Notes: generated from the letters alone by a model not told the origin. A stretch of 64,000 nt of DNA from Corynebacterium sp. p3-SID1241 (GCA_025144025.1 JALXWS010000002.1:1-64000); one strand, 5' to 3'. Numbered from the stretch's first letter, positions 1 through 9,109 are shown. Numbers and translations: made by a program.

Positions 1-21
1 AATCTGTGCGGCGGTATGCAT
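1..21 (-). CDS. probable start of glnD (PII-modifying enzyme), partial
   Basis: Only seven codons (MHTAAQI) lie inside the window, starting 6 bp after the glnK stop. In mycobacteria and in C. glutamicum the gene after glnK (glnB) is glnD, which encodes the enzyme that modifies and demodifies PII. The identification rests on that gene order and on the open frame, not on recognisable protein sequence, so it is an inference. Confidence 0.35.
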
Positions 22-27
22 GCGGGC

Positions 28-378
<351 letters not shown>

Positions 379-423
379 CTAACTCTTCGGGGCGGGTCTA
401 CAGGCACCGAATAACGTGCACCC

Positions 424-453
424 ATTCTAGCCCGAGCACAGCAATTGCTGTGC
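424..453 (-). promoter_or_regulatory. candidate glnK promoter and palindromic operator
   Basis: On the minus strand TAGAAT (plus-strand positions 424-429) fits the corynebacterial -10 pattern TANANT and lies about 60 bp before the glnK start. Just upstream is a perfect 18-bp palindrome at 436-453 with half-site GCACAGCAA, placed over the -35 to spacer region. It does not match the AmtR box as I remember it (CTAT-N6-ATAG). The function is inferred from position and symmetry only. Confidence 0.4.
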
Positions 454-513
454 AACTTTTTCCACATTGCGTATTCAGAGCGCTGGTGGGTTCAGAAGAC
501 CTCCTGTGCAACC

Positions 514-575
514 AGAAAAGCGGCGAGCTGTTCTGTCTTCCCCGCAGCCACGCGCAGGAACAGAAACGGCTCGCC
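514..575 (-). terminator. intrinsic terminator of the mnh operon
   Basis: Inverted arms GGCGAGC (522-528) and GCTCGCC (569-575), extended inward by partly paired bases, form a GC-rich hairpin. Read on the minus strand it is followed by GCTTTTCTGG. It starts about 22 bp past the mnhG stop, as expected for the end of the antiporter transcript, and insulates glnK. Confidence 0.6.
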
Positions 576-596
576 ACCAGAAGGGGCTGGAGAGGA

Positions 597-965
597 CTAG
601 ATATCGTCTTCCTCTGCGTGCACGGTCTGAATTTCCCTATTGTTGTGTTTGGCGTGTTTGACGTCGGTGACGGTTACGCCGTAGATGGAACGGCCCAGAT
701 AAAAGGACCCTACCGAGCCGATGATCCATACGCCGAAGCAGGCGATCAGTGCCTGGATGAGCAGCCACAGGGAAAAGCCATCGCGGCCAAAGTCCACGAC
801 TAACTTGGCCACGATAATCAGCGGTACCGCAAGTCCCACAGTGGGGCCCAGCAAGTTAGCACGGGTCAAGGCATCCGGCGCGCGCCAGAGGGAGACCACC
901 GTAGCGACCACCAAGAGGGTAGCGATGATAAGCAGGACCGAGGCGATAATTTCAGAAATGGCCAT
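597..965 (-). CDS. mnhG: Na+/H+ antiporter subunit G (MnhG/MrpG)
   Basis: A 122-residue membrane protein with three predicted transmembrane helices (about residues 5-27, 40-60 and 65-90), typical of MnhG/PhaG/MrpG. These small subunits belong to the multi-subunit Mrp cation/proton antiporter, which exports Na+ (and in some cases K+) in exchange for protons and supports growth at high salt or pH. The polar C-terminal tail (about residues 100-122) is rich in His, Glu and Asp. It is the last gene of the operon, separated from mnhF by three bases, and a terminator hairpin follows. Confidence 0.92.
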   Translation of the reverse strand: MAISEIIASVLLIIATLLVVATVVSLWRAPDALTRANLLGPTVGLAVPLIIVAKLVVDFGRDGFSLWLLIQALIACFGVWIIGSVGSFYLGRSIYGVTVTDVKHAKHNNREIQTVHAEEDDI

Positions 966-968
966 AGT

Positions 969-1259
969 TTATCGCCTGCCCTTCGAAATAATGCGGGCCA
1001 TCGATAGCGTCGGTAGCACACCGGCGGCAATGGCACCAAGGAGTGCAATGTAATACGCCATCGGGGCGTTATTGGTCATCGACCACGCTAAATACATGCA
1101 GATCATGCCGTAGAAAACTATATCCGAGGTAATGGCGCGGGTGAGCTCATCGCGCGTACGAAGCGCTAGCAGCACGCCACACCACGTGGCGATGCCAATG
1201 ATGAATACGCATACAAATACGACCCAGCCGAATGGGGACAATGTGGCAAAGTCAATCAT
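969..1259 (-). CDS. mnhF: Na+/H+ antiporter subunit F (MnhF/MrpF)
   Basis: A 96-residue protein with three hydrophobic helices and the conserved short MnhF layout, including the cytoplasmic segment LRTRDELTRAITSDIVFYG after the first helix. The start overlaps the end of mnhE by 4 bp, which points to translational coupling in the Mrp operon. MnhF is an obligatory small subunit of the complex in the cytoplasmic membrane. Nothing in the sequence departs from the family. Confidence 0.92.
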   Translation of the reverse strand: MIDFATLSPFGWVVFVCVFIIGIATWCGVLLALRTRDELTRAITSDIVFYGMICMYLAWSMTNNAPMAYYIALLGAIAAGVLPTLSMARIISKGRR

Positions 1260-1789
1260 CGCTCGGTCTCCTTTCTGCGTTGTACGTTGCGGGCTCGGCG
1301 CTTTGGCTTTTCGACGTCCGCCTGGCTTTCTGAAAGCGGAGTGTCCTCCGCCCGCGCCAAGTCAGGCGAGCGCATATAGCGTCCCACAGACTCGAGCGGA
1401 TACTCGTAGAAAGCCTCATCCAATTCTGCAGTCTCCCCTTGGCCCGGCACGCCATAATCGATGTCCTTAACCCGCGGGGCGAGGCGCTGTTCCATCTCAG
1501 CCAGATCAGCCACGATTCCCGCCGGGTCGGATCCTTGGACGGCCTGTACCAGCACGATACGCGGCAGTCCTTGGCGGGGCGGTTCACGCAAACCGAGCGA
1601 GAGCGTGCCCGGGGTTGCGGTAATGGAAGACGTAAACCAGAAGATTTCCCAGGCGCTAGTCACGCGCAGGGGGTAGCGAATAATAACCGGATTGTATTCG
1701 TTATCCGGTTTGAAGGCCGCCAGTGCCAAGCTAATGCCGGCTACGAAAATCTCCTTGATGAGCCACAATGCATACACAATTGCGTTCAT
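1256..1789 (-). CDS. mnhE: Na+/H+ antiporter subunit E (MnhE/MrpE)
   Basis: This 177-residue MnhE subunit has hydrophobic segments in its first 35 residues. A cytoplasmic domain with the family-type strand pattern follows (VIIRYPLRVTSAWEIFWFTSSITATPGTLSLGL). The C-terminal 60 residues are polar and end in a very basic stretch (KPKRRARNVQRRKETER), an extension beyond the minimal family length that is probably cytoplasmic. It starts one base after the mnhD stop and overlaps mnhF by 4 bp, so the three genes are almost certainly translated from one message. Confidence 0.93.
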   Translation of the reverse strand: MNAIVYALWLIKEIFVAGISLALAAFKPDNEYNPVIIRYPLRVTSAWEIFWFTSSITATPGTLSLGLREPPRQGLPRIVLVQAVQGSDPAGIVADLAEMEQRLAPRVKDIDYGVPGQGETAELDEAFYEYPLESVGRYMRSPDLARAEDTPLSESQADVEKPKRRARNVQRRKETER

Positions 1790-3331
1790 TTAACGGCCCT
1801 CCTGGATTTCATCGATATTGGGAACGGCAATCGGCTCATCTCCCAAGACGGTTTCAGTATATGCGTTAGTGTCCAGCAGCTGCTCCGCTGCGGCATCCAC
1901 AACATCGAGGACGATGCCGGAGAAGATGAACATGCACAGCGAACCAAGGATGAGAGCCGCGGATGGGGCCATGAGCTTTTTGCGGATGACCAATTCATCT
2001 GGGACCTTGTCCTCCGGCAGACCCTTGCCCCAGAAGACCTTGCGCCACACGCGCAGCATGGCCAAGAAGGCAGCGAAGGAAGCGATGATGATTGCCGCGA
2101 TGGCAATCCAAGCCCAAGCACCGCCCACGCGGGCGATCTCGAAGACAATCATCAACTTGCCCCACATTCCCGAGAACGGTGGGAAGCCCACGACGGAGAA
2201 TGCACCGGCAGCGAAAATCCACGCGATGATGGGGTCGCGGCGAGCGAGACCGGAAAGCTTGCTGAGCACGCCCGTGCCGTAGGTCTCCTCAATGGCACCA
2301 GAGGCCAAGATCAGCGAACCAACGGTCACCATGTGGTGAATCGTGTACATGATGCCAGCTGCCAGTGCGCGACGTGGGTCATCAGAGGTAAACGCAAGCA
2401 TGACCAAGATGAAAGGCATGCCGTTGAGCATCTGGTAACCGAGGACGCGGCGGATGGAATTTTCCGCTAGGCCGCCGAAGGCACCGATCATCATGGAGAT
2501 AATCATGATGACGATGATCAACAGATTCCAGCGCTGTTCCAGATCGAATAGCTGCACGTAGAGGCGGTAGAGCATGTAGACGGCCACTTTGGTGTGCAAG
2601 CCGGAAAATAGGCCCATCACCGCGGCGGAGGTTCCTGGGTAGGTGCGTGGCAGCCACGACTGCACGGGGAACACGCCGGCCTTGGCGGTAATCGCAATGA
2701 GGATCAAGCCTGCTGCCACGGTCACCGGCCCATTGCCTGCCGCTGCGCCCTTCAGTGCGCCTAGGTTGACCGCACCGGTAACCGAATAGATATAACCCAC
2801 GCCAACAACCAACAAGGTGGAGGCGAAAAGGTTAACCAAGACGAAGGCACGGCCGGCTGCCAAGCGCGACCACGTACCAGACATGGTGATAAGGCCGTAG
2901 GACGGCAGAAGCATGACCTCAATAAAAACGAAGAAGTTAAAGAGGTCAGCGGTTAGCAATGCACCGCACACACCGGTGATCAAAATCAGGGTGAGCGAAG
3001 GATAGTAGCGAGACTTAGTCTCCCCACCCACAATGGCAAACCAGTTGGCACCAAACGCGACGATCATCGTAGTAACGATCATCAACGCGGAGAAGGCATC
3101 CGCAGCAAACGGGATACCCACATTGCCTTGGTAGAGGCCAACAGTATGGGCTACTACCCCATTGTTCATGGTGTAGATGAGCAGGCCCAGGCCGGCGAAA
3201 ATTCCAATACCCGGGATGATAAGCATGATGGAATCGCGTAGAGCACGCCACGGTGCCAGCAGTGCGAAGGCCGCTGCAATCAGCGGGACCGCTGGAAATA
3301 GCGGAAGGAGTTGAGCTACAGCATCAGCCAT
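1790..3331 (-). CDS. mnhD: Na+/H+ antiporter subunit D (MnhD/MrpD)
   Basis: A 513-residue polytopic protein of the NuoL/M/N-like antiporter family with about 14 transmembrane helices. The acidic helix LFNFFVFIEVMLLPSYGLI (around residue 135) contains the conserved Glu needed for proton movement. The helix around residue 217 (ITAKAGVFPVQSWLPRTYPG) contains the conserved Lys. MrpD and MrpA are the two proton/cation-channel subunits of the complex. The gene shares its first base with the end of mnhC, so the pair is tightly coupled. Length and motifs indicate a functional gene. Confidence 0.95.
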   Translation of the reverse strand: MADAVAQLLPLFPAVPLIAAAFALLAPWRALRDSIMLIIPGIGIFAGLGLLIYTMNNGVVAHTVGLYQGNVGIPFAADAFSALMIVTTMIVAFGANWFAIVGGETKSRYYPSLTLILITGVCGALLTADLFNFFVFIEVMLLPSYGLITMSGTWSRLAAGRAFVLVNLFASTLLVVGVGYIYSVTGAVNLGALKGAAAGNGPVTVAAGLILIAITAKAGVFPVQSWLPRTYPGTSAAVMGLFSGLHTKVAVYMLYRLYVQLFDLEQRWNLLIIVIMIISMMIGAFGGLAENSIRRVLGYQMLNGMPFILVMLAFTSDDPRRALAAGIMYTIHHMVTVGSLILASGAIEETYGTGVLSKLSGLARRDPIIAWIFAAGAFSVVGFPPFSGMWGKLMIVFEIARVGGAWAWIAIAAIIIASFAAFLAMLRVWRKVFWGKGLPEDKVPDELVIRKKLMAPSAALILGSLCMFIFSGIVLDVVDAAAEQLLDTNAYTETVLGDEPIAVPNIDEIQEGR

Positions 3332-3807
3332 TATTTGTCATCCTCCTTCTGTTCAGTTGCGCCGCGTTCTGCAACGGGAGTGTTGTGGTCCACCTGACCA
3401 ATTCGGTCAAGCTGATTGGTGGAATCCTCCAAAATTTGGCGATTTTGGGCGTCGCGTCCCAAGGTCGAAAAGGCATGGTCGATGGTGTTGTCATCAACTG
3501 GTTCCACCACATCGGTGTCGTCGTTCTTGCCCATGGCCGCCATCGTCAACAAGATGGTCGAGGTTGCCATGGAAATAACAACGGCGGTCAGCACGAAGGC
3601 CTGCGGCAGCGGGTCGGCCATCTGATCGTGCGGAACCTGAGATGGGAAGGACTCTCCGCGGTAGGAATACACGCCCGTAGCCAGCAGCATCAGGTTGGCA
3701 CCGTGGCCAAAAGCCATCATGCCCAGCACGATGCGTACCAAGCCGCGCTGCTGGATGAGATAGACAGCACTACCGATGAGCAAAGCAATAGTCAATGCAA
3801 GGATCAT
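3331..3807 (-). CDS. mnhC: Na+/H+ antiporter subunit C (MnhC/MrpC)
   Basis: A 158-residue NuoK-like subunit. Its three helices are in the first 90 residues, with the family motif GMMAFGHGANLMLLATG in helix 2 and LPQAFVLTAVVISMATSTILLTMA in helix 3. The remaining 60 residues form a hydrophilic acidic/polar tail ending EQKEDDK, longer than in many MrpC proteins. It overlaps mnhA and mnhD by one base each. No separate mnhB gene lies between mnhA and mnhC because the B domain is fused to MnhA. Confidence 0.94.
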   Translation of the reverse strand: MILALTIALLIGSAVYLIQQRGLVRIVLGMMAFGHGANLMLLATGVYSYRGESFPSQVPHDQMADPLPQAFVLTAVVISMATSTILLTMAAMGKNDDTDVVEPVDDNTIDHAFSTLGRDAQNRQILEDSTNQLDRIGQVDHNTPVAERGATEQKEDDK

Positions 3808-6785
3808 TACTTCTCCCCTCCCCGGATAGCCGCGGAGCGCTTACTCTTCCTCTTCGTCTTTGCTTCCGAAGGCGTCAGCAAGGCCAACGGATCGGTCGAA
3901 GGGTTGATCGGATCTGGGTACGGATCGTCGACGTCTTCAAGGGAAATGCGTGGAGTCGTCGGCAGCGCGGAATCATCATCATGAACCCATGGCAAGAATT
4001 CACGCTCCGTTCCTGGGCGCAGGTAACCGCCCAATGCGTTAATCGCCATAGTCAACATACCCAGCACCGCTAGGTAGATGCCCAAGTCGAAGATGAGAGA
4101 GGTGGTCCAGTGTTGGCCAAAGGCTTCGGCATGGATTGCAGCCAGGAAGCCACCATTGCCAATGCCGTGGTGCAAGTAGCCTACAAAGCCGGCGATCAAG
4201 GCGGTGATGATGCCGATACCGGTAAGGCGAATCGGAGTCATGCGGCCGAAAACAATTTCATCAGAGCCACGGGACAGATAGATAAGCCCGATTGCTGCAC
4301 CCATGATCAGCGCCGCGGGGAAGCCGCCGCCGGAGGCATTGTGCCCGCGGAAGAAAACGATGACGGACATAATGACCAACAGCGGGATAACAACGTGCAC
4401 GCCCTTGCGCAATGGCACGGAGTTCAGCTGGGACTGGCCAAACGGCGCTGGGCGTGTACCCGACTTGAACGGGAACCGCGGCAACGTTGTAGTGATTGCT
4501 GCAATAACCACCGCAGCCATGCCCAGTACGGAAAGCTCGCCCAAGGTATCGAGTGCACGGAACTCCACGATGATAGTAGCGACAACATTGTCGCCGCCGG
4601 TGATGTCCGGAGCATTGTCCAGGTACCACATGGCCAAATCGGAGCGCTCGTGTCGGCCCATGAGTCCCCACACACCTAGGAACGCAGCCACACCGGCCAA
4701 GACCGCAATGACGATGGAGCCGGTCTTTCGGGATTTGTTCTTCACCGGCTGGAAGGTTTCTGGCAGGTAGCGCAGCACCATCATCATGACGATGACGGAC
4801 AGGGCCTCCACCATAAACTGCGTCAGCGCCACGTCAGGTGCGCCAAGCAGGAACATCTGCAAGGTCACGCCCGAGCCGGCAATGCCAATCATGATGGCAC
4901 CGGTCAAGCGGTTCTGGGTGCGCACCAGACCAAACATCGCTAGGGCGATGATGCCCAGTGGCAGCAAGTCCCATGGGTTATCCAGACCAGCCACCCGTGG
5001 CTGCAGTGCTACGCCGTCGACGCCATCGCGAATGAGGGTGGTAGCTGCCAGCACGATAATCAAAATGACAATCGGCAGCATATGACGGGATGGATTATGC
5101 GAATCGGACATCTTGCCCAGAACGCGCCCCAACTGGGAGCAACCCTTCATCAGTGAATACAGCAAATCATTGCCGCTGCGCGGCATGAACTCGTGAGCTT
5201 CAAAGCTTGCCCACATCTTCTTGCGGGCAAAGATACCGGCAATACCGACGATGAGGACCACTAGCGAGATAAGGAAAGGAACGTTGAACCCGTGCCAGAG
5301 GGCAAGGTGCGAATGATGCTCCAATCCCACGGCAGCCACTGCATCATCAATCGGGGCATCAAAGAGCCCGAGCACAAATACCAGCGGCAGGGACATAAAG
5401 CCCGGCAAAGCGGCGGGCAGCCAGAGCGACACGGGGGCTTCATGGACATGTTCCATGTCGCGAGGTCCGTCAAAGAATGCGCCGAAGACAATCTTTGCGG
5501 AGTAAGTAAAGGTGAAAAAGGCACCGATGCCAGCAACGATGAGCAGGATTACCTGGCCCGCGCTGCCAATCGGGGCGTCCTCAAACGCCGTGAGCATTCC
5601 CTCTTTGGACACAAAGCCCAGAAGCGGTGGCACCGCAGCCATCGAGGCCGCACCAATTACTACGGAGCCAAATGTCCACGGCATCTTATTCCACAGTGGT
5701 CCTAGGCGGCGAATATCGCGCGACCCAGCCTCGTGGTCGATGACGCCAATGAGCATAAACAGCGAGGACTTAAATAGTGCGTGCGCCAAGGTATGGACCA
5801 GAGCCGCGGCAATAGCAAACGGCGTACCCACACCAATTGTGGCAACAATCCAACCCAGATGGGAGACAGTGGAATATGCCGTTAGTTTCTTCAGGTCCGT
5901 CTTTTGCACTGCAAATACCGCGGACATCACCGCGGTGCCCATGCCTACAACAATGAGCAACCAATTCCACACCGCCACATCGTGGAAAATGGCGGAGAAA
6001 CGAATCAGCAGGTACACACCCGCCTTGACCACTGCCGCTGCGTGAAGAAAGGCCGAGACCGGGGTCGCGGCGGCCATAGCCTCAGGTAGCCAGAAGTGGA
6101 ATGGGAACTGCGCCGACTTAGTAAAGGCAGACGCGGCGATCAAAACGGCTACGGCCGCCGTTACCCCTGGGCGTTCCGTCCATACTGGGGACGCCAAGAT
6201 GGCAGATACGGTAGTCGAACCGGTCACCGTCGCAGCAATGCCCAAGGCAGTCAGCAGGGTCAATCCACCAATGAAGGTCAGGATCAACGTGCGCTGCGAG
6301 CCTGCTTCGCCGCCCGAACCGGAGCGCGCAATCAACATAAAGGAAGCCAAGGAGACAAGCTCCCAGGCGAGGAACAAAACCACAACGTCATTGGCCAAAA
6401 CCAGCAACAAAATGGACAGCGTAAAGGCTGTCATCAGGGTATAGAAGCTGGTGTTGCCTTCATTCTTGGGCAGGTAGGCTGCCGAATATGTAAAGACGAC
6501 GGCACCGATGACCAGCGCCAGCATGGCGAAAAAGATACTCAACGCGTCTCCGCGGAGAGCAAAACTTACGTCGACGCCCGGTGCGATGAAATCACGCACC
6601 CAAGTGGCGTGGAAACTTAATTCTTCCCCGGCTGCAATGGCAGGAAACTCCTTGGCAATAAGGACCGCCGCAATAAGAAAAAAGCCAGCTAGTGGATAGC
6701 CTGCCTTCCGGTCAATAACCTTCACGGTTACTGGTGCCAAGATCACTGCCAGCGCCGCGAGGAGGACTGCATAAAGTAGCGTCAC
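3807..6785 (-). CDS. mnhA: Na+/H+ antiporter subunit A with fused B domain (MnhA/MrpA)
   Basis: The largest Mrp subunit, 992 residues. Residues from about 100 to 450 are the NuoL-like proton-channel domain, with the conserved Glu (LFLAWELVSLASFMLIAR) and Lys helices (AASAFTKSAQFPFHFWLPEAM). Residues about 560-730 carry the MrpA C-terminal helices. From about residue 790 the sequence becomes a complete MnhB domain, recognisable by FFRGHNASGGGFPAAL near residue 813. The operon is therefore the six-gene type with an A-B fusion, as in other corynebacteria. It is the first gene of the operon; a long palindrome lies about 30 bp upstream of its start. Confidence 0.95.
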   Translation of the reverse strand: MTLLYAVLLAALAVILAPVTVKVIDRKAGYPLAGFFLIAAVLIAKEFPAIAAGEELSFHATWVRDFIAPGVDVSFALRGDALSIFFAMLALVIGAVVFTYSAAYLPKNEGNTSFYTLMTAFTLSILLLVLANDVVVLFLAWELVSLASFMLIARSGSGGEAGSQRTLILTFIGGLTLLTALGIAATVTGSTTVSAILASPVWTERPGVTAAVAVLIAASAFTKSAQFPFHFWLPEAMAAATPVSAFLHAAAVVKAGVYLLIRFSAIFHDVAVWNWLLIVVGMGTAVMSAVFAVQKTDLKKLTAYSTVSHLGWIVATIGVGTPFAIAAALVHTLAHALFKSSLFMLIGVIDHEAGSRDIRRLGPLWNKMPWTFGSVVIGAASMAAVPPLLGFVSKEGMLTAFEDAPIGSAGQVILLIVAGIGAFFTFTYSAKIVFGAFFDGPRDMEHVHEAPVSLWLPAALPGFMSLPLVFVLGLFDAPIDDAVAAVGLEHHSHLALWHGFNVPFLISLVVLIVGIAGIFARKKMWASFEAHEFMPRSGNDLLYSLMKGCSQLGRVLGKMSDSHNPSRHMLPIVILIIVLAATTLIRDGVDGVALQPRVAGLDNPWDLLPLGIIALAMFGLVRTQNRLTGAIMIGIAGSGVTLQMFLLGAPDVALTQFMVEALSVIVMMMVLRYLPETFQPVKNKSRKTGSIVIAVLAGVAAFLGVWGLMGRHERSDLAMWYLDNAPDITGGDNVVATIIVEFRALDTLGELSVLGMAAVVIAAITTTLPRFPFKSGTRPAPFGQSQLNSVPLRKGVHVVIPLLVIMSVIVFFRGHNASGGGFPAALIMGAAIGLIYLSRGSDEIVFGRMTPIRLTGIGIITALIAGFVGYLHHGIGNGGFLAAIHAEAFGQHWTTSLIFDLGIYLAVLGMLTMAINALGGYLRPGTEREFLPWVHDDDSALPTTPRISLEDVDDPYPDPINPSTDPLALLTPSEAKTKRKSKRSAAIRGGEK

Positions 6786-6816
6786 GGAATACTTGCCTCA
6801 CGAACCTTGGTCTAGG

Positions 6817-6839
6817 TTTAATGCGAATTTCGCATTAAA
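6817..6839. promoter_or_regulatory. perfect 23-bp palindrome upstream of mnhA
   Basis: Two perfect 11-bp arms (TTTAATGCGAA and its complement) are separated by a single base. The site lies 32-54 bp before the mnhA start and overlaps an AT-rich TATTTAAT stretch on the minus strand that could serve as a -10. The symmetry and the lack of a following T tract suggest a repressor or activator operator rather than a terminator. The cognate regulator is unknown and is not encoded next to it. Confidence 0.45.
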
Positions 6840-7156
6840 TACAGCCCTTTCAGGCTACCACTCCCGCAAAGGCCGAACCACATTGCAGCAATCCCTTCCG
6901 TTTCATAAAAGGCAAGCACAACCGCCACAATTACGCTCGCAGGCAGAGAGTTCACAGGCGTTCAGCAGGACTTATTCCCGCGCCAATTGCATAGGACTTT
7001 TTACATAGTCTGCGAACCGACAGCGAGATGAGAGCGAAAAGAATTCGCGAGATTGTTGCACGCTATAACTCGCCCATAAAAACGAAGGACTCCCCCAGCA
7101 CACCGTGGCGCACGTACGTGACACCCGATATGCAGGGGAAGTTGCAAGGTTGGCTG
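6840..7156. other. 317-bp intergenic region between ftsY and mnhA
   Basis: No convincing gene is present. A plus-strand frame from 7028 runs into ftsY and is its antisense. The region should hold the mnhA promoter and the end of the ftsY transcript. A weak hairpin (GCGAG/CTCGC arms near 7048-7074) followed on the minus strand by TTCTTTTCGC could end the ftsY message. In relatives this is where amt would lie, but I see no amt remnant. Confidence 0.5.
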
Positions 7157-9109
7157 CTACTTCTCGCCCAACAGAGCGTCGACGAAGCCTTCAACTTCGA
7201 ATGGCGCGAGATCATCGGCACCTTCGCCCAAGCCCACAAGCTTGACTGGAACACCCAATTCTTCTTGTACCTGGAAGACGATTCCGCCCTTAGCGGTGCC
7301 GTCCAGCTTGGTGAGAACCACACCGGTGATATCTACTACCTCGCGGAAGATTCGTGCCTGCGTAAGGCCATTCTGCCCCACCGTGGCGTCCAATACCAGC
7401 AGGACCTCGTCCACATCAGTCTTCTTTTCTACCACGCGCTTGACCTTGCCTAGCTGGTCCATCAAGTCCGTGGAGGTATGGAGCCGGCCTGCGGTGTCGA
7501 CCAAGACCACATCTACTTGCTGTTCCACGCCGGTTGCTACCGCATCGAAGGCTACCGATGCTGGGTCAGCGCCTTCCTTGCCGCGCACGGTATCGGCGCC
7601 AACTCTGCGGCCCCACGTCTCAAGCTGATCAGCGGCCGCAGCTCGGAAAGTATCGGCCGCGCCCAAAAGGACCTTATGGCCCATGGCTACTAGCACGCGA
7701 GCAAGCTTGCCGGTGGTTGTGGTCTTGCCGGTGCCATTGACACCCACGACCATTACGATTGCTGGCTTGCCCTCATTCGGCATGGCCTTAATGGAGCGAT
7801 CCATCTCTGGGTGGCCTGCTTCAATCAGGCATTCGCGCAGCATGGCACGGGCTTCATCCTCGCTGGAAACGCCGCGCTCTGCAATCTTCTCGCGCAGGGA
7901 GTCAGTCACCTTCATCGTGGACTTGGTGCCCAAATCCGCCATGATGAGCGTATCTTCGACTTCCTCCCAGGCTTCCTCATCCAAATCGCCTGCGGACAAA
8001 ATTCCCATGAGCCCTTGGCCGATGGCATTTTGCGAGCGCGAAAGGCGCCCGCGCAAACGGCCAAGACGCCCACCGGCGGGTGCGATATCATCCTGCGGAG
8101 CTGGTGCTGGGGCAGGTTCGCCTGTTGGAACTTCGGTCTGTTCCTTGGCGGCTTCGGCTGCACCGGTTTGTGTCTCGGCAGCAGCTGCGGCTTCTTGGGC
8201 TTCCTCGCGGTCGTCCACCCGCTCCTCGATATCTTCCGCATCATTGTCTTCAACAACCTCGTCGAAGACTGGGGACTCCTCTTCTACCTCGGCATTTTCC
8301 ACGGAGACAACGTCTTCCGGCTCTTTTGCCTTTTCGGCAGCTGCCGGCTCTTCCGGCTTAGGTGCAGCTTCTGGCTGTCCAGCCGCTTCCGGGGCACGGT
8401 CCGCGTGCGATTCTTCGCTTTCAGACGCCCCAGCTGCCGCACCCGCTACGCCTGCCGCGCCAGCAGTCGTCGCCGCGGCTGCAGCGCCAGTTCCCTTGGA
8501 CTGTGGTTTTTCTGTCTTATCAGCGGAAGATTCTGCCGCTTGCTTCTTCTCCTCCGCTGGCGCTTGGGCCTGGTCCTGCTTAGTAGGCTCTGCCGGCTTG
8601 TCGGTCTTCGCCGGCTTCCCCTGCTGAGGTGCTGGCTTGGTTTCTGGTTCCTCTGCCACAGACTTGTCTGCCACAGACTTGTCTGCCATAGGCTTGTCAG
8701 CCACGGGCTTGTTTGCCGCGGCATCAGTCGTGGGCTGAGCAGACTGTGGCTTAGCCTGTGCCTGCGGCTTTTCCTTAGACTGTGAGGTCTTGCCGCTGAG
8801 CTGCTCGTTGGCGATGTCTGTAGCATTCGACTCTGTCTTCGCTGCCTGCTGCGCTTGAGCTGACTTGTCCGCCTGAACCGGGGCTTTCTGCGCTTCCTTA
8901 GCGCCGCCAGCAGGAGCGAAGTTAAAGCCGGACTTGGCTTGATAGTTGCCGGACTTTTGCTCCTGGGTCAGCTGCTTCGGTTCTTCCTCAGCAGGCTTAT
9001 CAAAGGACACCTTTTTGGCGTCGCCGCGCTTTTTGCCGATTACTACGAAAAGAATAATCAGCACGATGACGACGATCGCAATGCCGATCCATAACCATAA
9101 AGAATTCAT
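7157..9109 (-). CDS. ftsY: signal recognition particle receptor FtsY
   Basis: FtsY is the SRP receptor GTPase that brings translating ribosomes to the Sec translocon. This 650-residue protein has an N-terminal transmembrane helix (about residues 3-24). A long low-complexity linker of about 320 residues, rich in Ala, Glu, Lys, Pro and Gln, follows. The C-terminal NG GTPase domain shows the P-loop GVNGTGKTTTTGKL near residue 456, DTFRAAAADQL, DTAGRLHTS, TKLDGTAKGG and the terminal GLGEGADDLAPF. The linker is much longer than in E. coli FtsY but typical of actinobacterial ones, and it contains four tandem 15-bp repeats. smc lies directly upstream, as in mycobacteria. Confidence 0.97.
   Translation of the reverse strand: MNSLWLWIGIAIVVIVLIILFVVIGKKRGDAKKVSFDKPAEEEPKQLTQEQKSGNYQAKSGFNFAPAGGAKEAQKAPVQADKSAQAQQAAKTESNATDIANEQLSGKTSQSKEKPQAQAKPQSAQPTTDAAANKPVADKPMADKSVADKSVAEEPETKPAPQQGKPAKTDKPAEPTKQDQAQAPAEEKKQAAESSADKTEKPQSKGTGAAAAATTAGAAGVAGAAAGASESEESHADRAPEAAGQPEAAPKPEEPAAAEKAKEPEDVVSVENAEVEEESPVFDEVVEDNDAEDIEERVDDREEAQEAAAAAETQTGAAEAAKEQTEVPTGEPAPAPAPQDDIAPAGGRLGRLRGRLSRSQNAIGQGLMGILSAGDLDEEAWEEVEDTLIMADLGTKSTMKVTDSLREKIAERGVSSEDEARAMLRECLIEAGHPEMDRSIKAMPNEGKPAIVMVVGVNGTGKTTTTGKLARVLVAMGHKVLLGAADTFRAAAADQLETWGRRVGADTVRGKEGADPASVAFDAVATGVEQQVDVVLVDTAGRLHTSTDLMDQLGKVKRVVEKKTDVDEVLLVLDATVGQNGLTQARIFREVVDITGVVLTKLDGTAKGGIVFQVQEELGVPVKLVGLGEGADDLAPFEVEGFVDALLGEK
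8652..8711 (-). repeat. four tandem 15-bp repeats inside ftsY
   Basis: The unit is TCTGCCACAGACTTG on the plus strand. Two identical copies (8652-8681) are followed by two degenerate ones (8682-8711). They encode repeats of the pattern VADK(S/P) in the disordered linker of FtsY. The 15-bp period keeps the frame, so gain or loss of copies would change only linker length. Confidence 0.9.

Noticed and set aside
1439..2470. Open frame of 343 codons on the plus strand opposite mnhE/mnhD
   Set aside because: It lies wholly antisense to two well-conserved genes and its composition (Asp, His, Arg and Gln rich) is that of a mirrored hydrophobic gene.
7028..7453. Plus-strand frame of 141 codons starting in the ftsY-mnhA gap
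   Set aside because: More than two thirds of it is antisense to the conserved FtsY C-terminus; no family resemblance.
7683..8785. Long plus-strand frames opposite ftsY
   Set aside because: They are the complement of the Ala/Glu/Lys-rich FtsY linker and give Ser/Ala- or Leu/Arg-rich nonsense.
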